Assembly: GCA_002342165.1 (NCBI GenBank)
Contig: DDPM01000072.1
Location: 1-8,806 of the forward strand
Length of the DNA: 8,806 nt
DNA from: Hylemonella sp. UBA2468
GTDB lineage: Bacteria; Pseudomonadota; Gammaproteobacteria; Burkholderiales; Burkholderiaceae_C
Direction: 5' to 3'
Both the position numbers and the translations under genes were made by a program. Of the stretch, positions 6,444 through 8,806 are shown one piece after another (the stretch's first letter is position 1; the number at the start of each line of letters is the position of its first letter). The notes under the pieces are model-generated. The model was not told the DNA's origin. It ran no database searches and saw only the letters and a program-made list of their open reading frames with translations.

Positions 6444-6456
6444 CTTCAGTGCATCT

Positions 6457-6963
6457 TTAGTGCAGCGGGCTCTTTAAAGCTTCTGGCAACACCAAGGGCA
6501 TTACGGCAATGCCCTCCTCCATCAAAGACTCAGTTTGCTCACGGGTGGCTTGGCCACGAATGCCGCGTTCTGCCGCCTCTCCGTAATGAATTTTTCTGGC
6601 TTCTTCAGCAAAGCGTTGACCCACATCTTCGGTGCTTTGCAACACCTGACGCGCCATTTGTAACCACGCAGCTTGCAAAGCCAAGTCGCAGGACCCCGCC
6701 ACCACATCTGAAGAAGCTTGTTTTACCGCAGGAGTTGGTGTTGCGCTGGAAGCATCTGCTTGAGCCGAATCGTCAGCAGCGGGCTCTGAAGAACGGGCTC
6801 CAAAATTTAAACGCGGGGCACTGGGCAAGCGCACAATTTGCTTGCTGCTGCACACAGGACACTCCAAAAAACCGCGGGCTAATTGGTCGTCATAGTCGGC
6901 TTCTGAAGCAAACCAGCCCTCAAACCCGTGCTGGAGCTCGCAACCTAAGTTAAAGACTTTCAT
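6457..6963 (-). CDS. DUF1178 family protein
   Basis: This 168-residue cytoplasmic protein of unknown function belongs to family DUF1178. The N-terminal block MKVFNLGCELQHGFEGWF (1-18) and the CPVCSS (35-40) and LPSAPRLNF (46-54) segments are characteristic. C8, H12, C35 and C38 could form a small zinc-binding knuckle. Residues ~57-88 are an Ala/Ser/Pro/Asp-rich, low-complexity linker, probably disordered. A helical C-terminal domain follows with EEARKIHYGEAAERGIRG (120-137), also typical of the family. The ATG at 6963 gives the family's usual MKVF start, although I see no Shine-Dalgarno sequence. It lies 91 bp downstream of nuoN on the same strand and may be transcribed from the nuo operon. 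No function should be inferred from that neighbourhood. Confidence 0.87.
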   Translation of the reverse strand: MKVFNLGCELQHGFEGWFASEADYDDQLARGFLECPVCSSKQIVRLPSAPRLNFGARSSEPAADDSAQADASSATPTPAVKQASSDVVAGSCDLALQAAWLQMARQVLQSTEDVGQRFAEEARKIHYGEAAERGIRGQATREQTESLMEEGIAVMPLVLPEALKSPLH

Positions 6964-7054
6964 GAAGGAATTATGACTTACGAAAGATCATGGGTAGCCA
7001 AGATTGATTGGATACCACCACTACTTCAAATCTCTATAAAAGTTTACCTGTGGA
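6964..7054. other. 91-bp spacer between nuoN and the DUF1178 gene
   Basis: This AT-leaning spacer lies downstream of nuoN on the minus strand. I see no coding frame of useful length, no strong hairpin with a T-run and no convincing promoter. The absence of a terminator leaves read-through from nuoN into the DUF1178 gene likely. Confidence 0.5.
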
Positions 7055-8542
7055 TCAAGCGCTAAACATCAACACAATAGACCGTGCGCACAACGCCATC
7101 AAGCCGCCAGGCATCAGCCCAAGCAGCAGCACCAAAACACCATTGATCGTCAGGACCACACGCACGTCCATAGGCGCGGCCACAGTGGTGGCGGTGATGG
7201 GTTCGTCAAAGTACATGACCTTGACCACGCGCAGGTAGTAAAAAGCGCCCACCAAAGACATAAGCACTGCAAATATGGCCATCCCAATGTACAGCGTTTG
7301 ACCAGAGGTCACCAAGGCTTGCAACACAGACAACTTGGCATAAAAACCAACAAGCGGGGGAATACCCGCCAATGAAAACAGGCATATAGCCATGACCGCC
7401 GCATACAGCGGGCTGCGCTGGTTGAGCCCCGCAAAGTCGGAAATTTCCTCACTCTCAAAGCCATCACGGGCCAGCAACATGATGACGCCGAAAGTAGCCA
7501 AAGTCGTGAGCACATAAGTGATGACATAAAACATGGAAGAGCTGTAGGCATTGGCTGCAGACAGCACACTGCCGTTGACCACACCAGACACCAAGCCCAG
7601 CAGCACAAAGCCCATTTGCGAAATGGTAGAAAACGCCAACATGCGTTTGATATTGGATTGCATGATGGCGGCAAAGTTACCCACCGCCAGAGAGCCAATC
7701 GCCAGCAGCAACAACATTTGCTGCCAATCGATCGCCAAGGGCAACATACCTTCTACCAAGAGCCGCAACACAATGGCAAACGCCGCCAACTTGGGCGCGC
7801 CGCCAATCATTAGGGTCACGGCAGTAGGGGCGCCTTGGTACACGTCTGGAATCCACATGTGAAAAGGCACCACACCCAACTTAAAGGCCAAGCCCGCCAC
7901 AACAAACACCAAGCCAAACACCAACACCTGATGGTTGATCACTCCAGAGTTGATGGCCCGAAACACCTCGCCCACTTCAAGTGAGCCAGTGGCGCCGTAC
8001 ATCATGGACATGCCGTAGAGCAAAAAGCCTGAGGCCAGCGCGCCAAGGACAAAGTACTTCATGGCGGCTTCAGTGGCGGTGGCATGGTCGCGGCGCAAGG
8101 CGACCAAGGCGTAACTGCTGAGCGTCAACAACTCCAAGCCGAGGTAGATAAGCAAAAAGTTGTTGCCAGAGATCATGATGTACATGCCTAGCAATGCAAA
8201 CATACTCAAAGAAAACAGCTCGCCGCCCCGCAGCATGTCGCGGTCTGCCGCATAGGGACGTGAGTAAACCAAAGTCACCATCAAAGCCACAGTTGCAAAG
8301 CACTTGAGCCAATTACCCAAGGGGTCGCTTACTACCAAGTTGCCCAGCGCATAGAGGGTTTGTCCTTCGCTGGCATTCCAAGCGCACAAAGCGGCAACGC
8401 CACCTAAAGTCAGCAAGGACAGCGCATAAGTGAGGTCGCGCATACGCGACTTGACGCCAAGGTCGATAAGCGTGACAGCGCAGCCCATGACCAGAAGCAC
8501 GATTTCTGGGTACACCGCAATCCAGCCGAGTGGTTGAGTCAT
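7055..8542 (-). CDS. nuoN: NADH-quinone oxidoreductase subunit N
   Basis: This 495-residue, ~14-helix antiporter-like subunit of respiratory complex I helps pump protons across the inner membrane as quinone is reduced. The sequence is complete and of normal length. Charged intramembrane residues of the proton path are present: the Glu in LGLELLTLSSYAL, the Lys in FKLGVVPFHMW (the canonical FK-x3-PFHxW block), the Lys in GAPKLAAF, and the Lys in VGFYAKLSVLQAL. DVYQGAPT and SIKRMLAFSTISQMGF-type motifs (here NIKRMLAFSTISQMGF) confirm the family. It starts 16 bp after the nuoM stop, as expected for the end of a nuo operon. The start ATG has only a weak purine stretch (GAAAGA) upstream, so coupling with nuoM translation is likely. 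No hairpin terminator is visible after its stop before the DUF1178 gene. Confidence 0.98.
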   Translation of the reverse strand: MTQPLGWIAVYPEIVLLVMGCAVTLIDLGVKSRMRDLTYALSLLTLGGVAALCAWNASEGQTLYALGNLVVSDPLGNWLKCFATVALMVTLVYSRPYAADRDMLRGGELFSLSMFALLGMYIMISGNNFLLIYLGLELLTLSSYALVALRRDHATATEAAMKYFVLGALASGFLLYGMSMMYGATGSLEVGEVFRAINSGVINHQVLVFGLVFVVAGLAFKLGVVPFHMWIPDVYQGAPTAVTLMIGGAPKLAAFAIVLRLLVEGMLPLAIDWQQMLLLLAIGSLAVGNFAAIMQSNIKRMLAFSTISQMGFVLLGLVSGVVNGSVLSAANAYSSSMFYVITYVLTTLATFGVIMLLARDGFESEEISDFAGLNQRSPLYAAVMAICLFSLAGIPPLVGFYAKLSVLQALVTSGQTLYIGMAIFAVLMSLVGAFYYLRVVKVMYFDEPITATTVAAPMDVRVVLTINGVLVLLLGLMPGGLMALCARSIVLMFSA

Positions 8543-8558
8543 CGTCGGTCTTTCGTAG

Positions 8559-8806
8559 TCAATTCAGCTTGGACACCGCCACATGGCGCAGCAGTTCGGC
8601 CACAGAGCTGTCCATCACATCGGTAAAAGGTTTGGGGTTGATGCCCATGGCCAATACAGCTGAAGCAAGCAGAGTCAGCATTAAAAATTCTCGGGCGTTG
8701 ATATCGGTGAGGTGCTTCACGTGGTCATTGGCGATGGGTCCTAGGTACACGCGCTTGAACATCCACAGCGTGTAGGCTGCGCCAAAAATCAGGGCACTTG
8801 CGGCGG
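8559..8806 (-). CDS. nuoM: NADH-quinone oxidoreductase subunit M, C-terminal end (5' part outside window)
   Basis: This is the last ~82 codons of nuoM, the antiporter-like complex I subunit M in the inner membrane. The frame is open to the window edge. The segment ALIFGAAYTLWMFKRVYLG is the family's conserved late transmembrane helix ending in the (Y/F)KR(V/I) motif. A cytoplasmic loop (HLTDINAREF) and the final hydrophobic helix with GINPKPF follow. The Met just before FKRVYLG is internal, not a start. nuoN follows after 16 bp, giving the standard nuoM-nuoN order. Confidence 0.96.
   Translation of the reverse strand, partial: AASALIFGAAYTLWMFKRVYLGPIANDHVKHLTDINAREFLMLTLLASAVLAMGINPKPFTDVMDSSVAELLRHVAVSKLN

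Noticed and set aside
7309..7698. A 129-codon alternative minus-strand frame and opposite-strand frames within nuoN
   Set aside because: They are shadows of a well conserved complex I gene; their Trp/Cys/Arg-rich composition is not protein-like.
1..8806. CRISPR arrays, insertion sequences, tRNA genes, toxin-antitoxin or phage genes
   Set aside because: No regularly spaced repeats, transposase-like frames, cloverleaf-like segments or small paired genes were found.

Overview
The window looks like chromosomal DNA from a betaproteobacterium of the order Burkholderiales, probably Comamonadaceae-like. The grounds are the nuoM-nuoN pair beside a DUF1178 gene, the protein family members present, and moderate GC. 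This placement rests on recalled gene content and family resemblance, not a search. I see no mobile element, CRISPR array, tRNA, rRNA or phage gene. Genes are tightly packed and all look intact except the two cut by the window edges.

Layout from left to right. (1) On the + strand, the end of a UDP-glucose 6-dehydrogenase gene (1-392) is followed 8 bp later by an lplT-like lysophospholipid transporter (401-1690). (2) Converging on it is a GT4 glycosyltransferase (1723-2934, minus). (3) An AT-rich divergent intergenic region (2935-3156) carries five copies of TGTCA/TGACA, some arranged like weak PhoB boxes. (4) An Mpo1-like (DUF962-type) multi-pass membrane protein (3157-3768, plus, GTG start) ends at a perfect bidirectional terminator hairpin (3817-3849). 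(5) A long class-III PLP aminotransferase related to glutamate-1-semialdehyde aminomutase (3867-5510, minus) has an unrecognised N-terminal extension of about 95 residues. (6) A short divergent region with a 14-bp perfect palindrome (5521-5534) separates it from a class-I phosphatidylserine decarboxylase (5574-6443, plus). (7) A DUF1178 protein (6457-6963), nuoN (7055-8542) and the end of nuoM (8559-8806) all lie on the minus strand and form the tail of the complex I operon.

Functional reading. Four of the genes between 401 and 6443 have known or likely membrane-lipid roles: lysophospholipid flipping, lipid-type glycosyl transfer, possible fatty-acid alpha-oxidation, and phosphatidylethanolamine synthesis. 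The aminotransferase lies among them with no assigned substrate, and the dehydrogenase upstream makes UDP-glucuronate, a possible donor for glycolipids. The most interesting possibility is a phosphate-responsive lipid-remodelling neighbourhood. This is inference: the genes are not one operon, the PhoB boxes are degenerate, and the phospholipase C (PlcP) that usually accompanies such a glycosyltransferase is not in the window.
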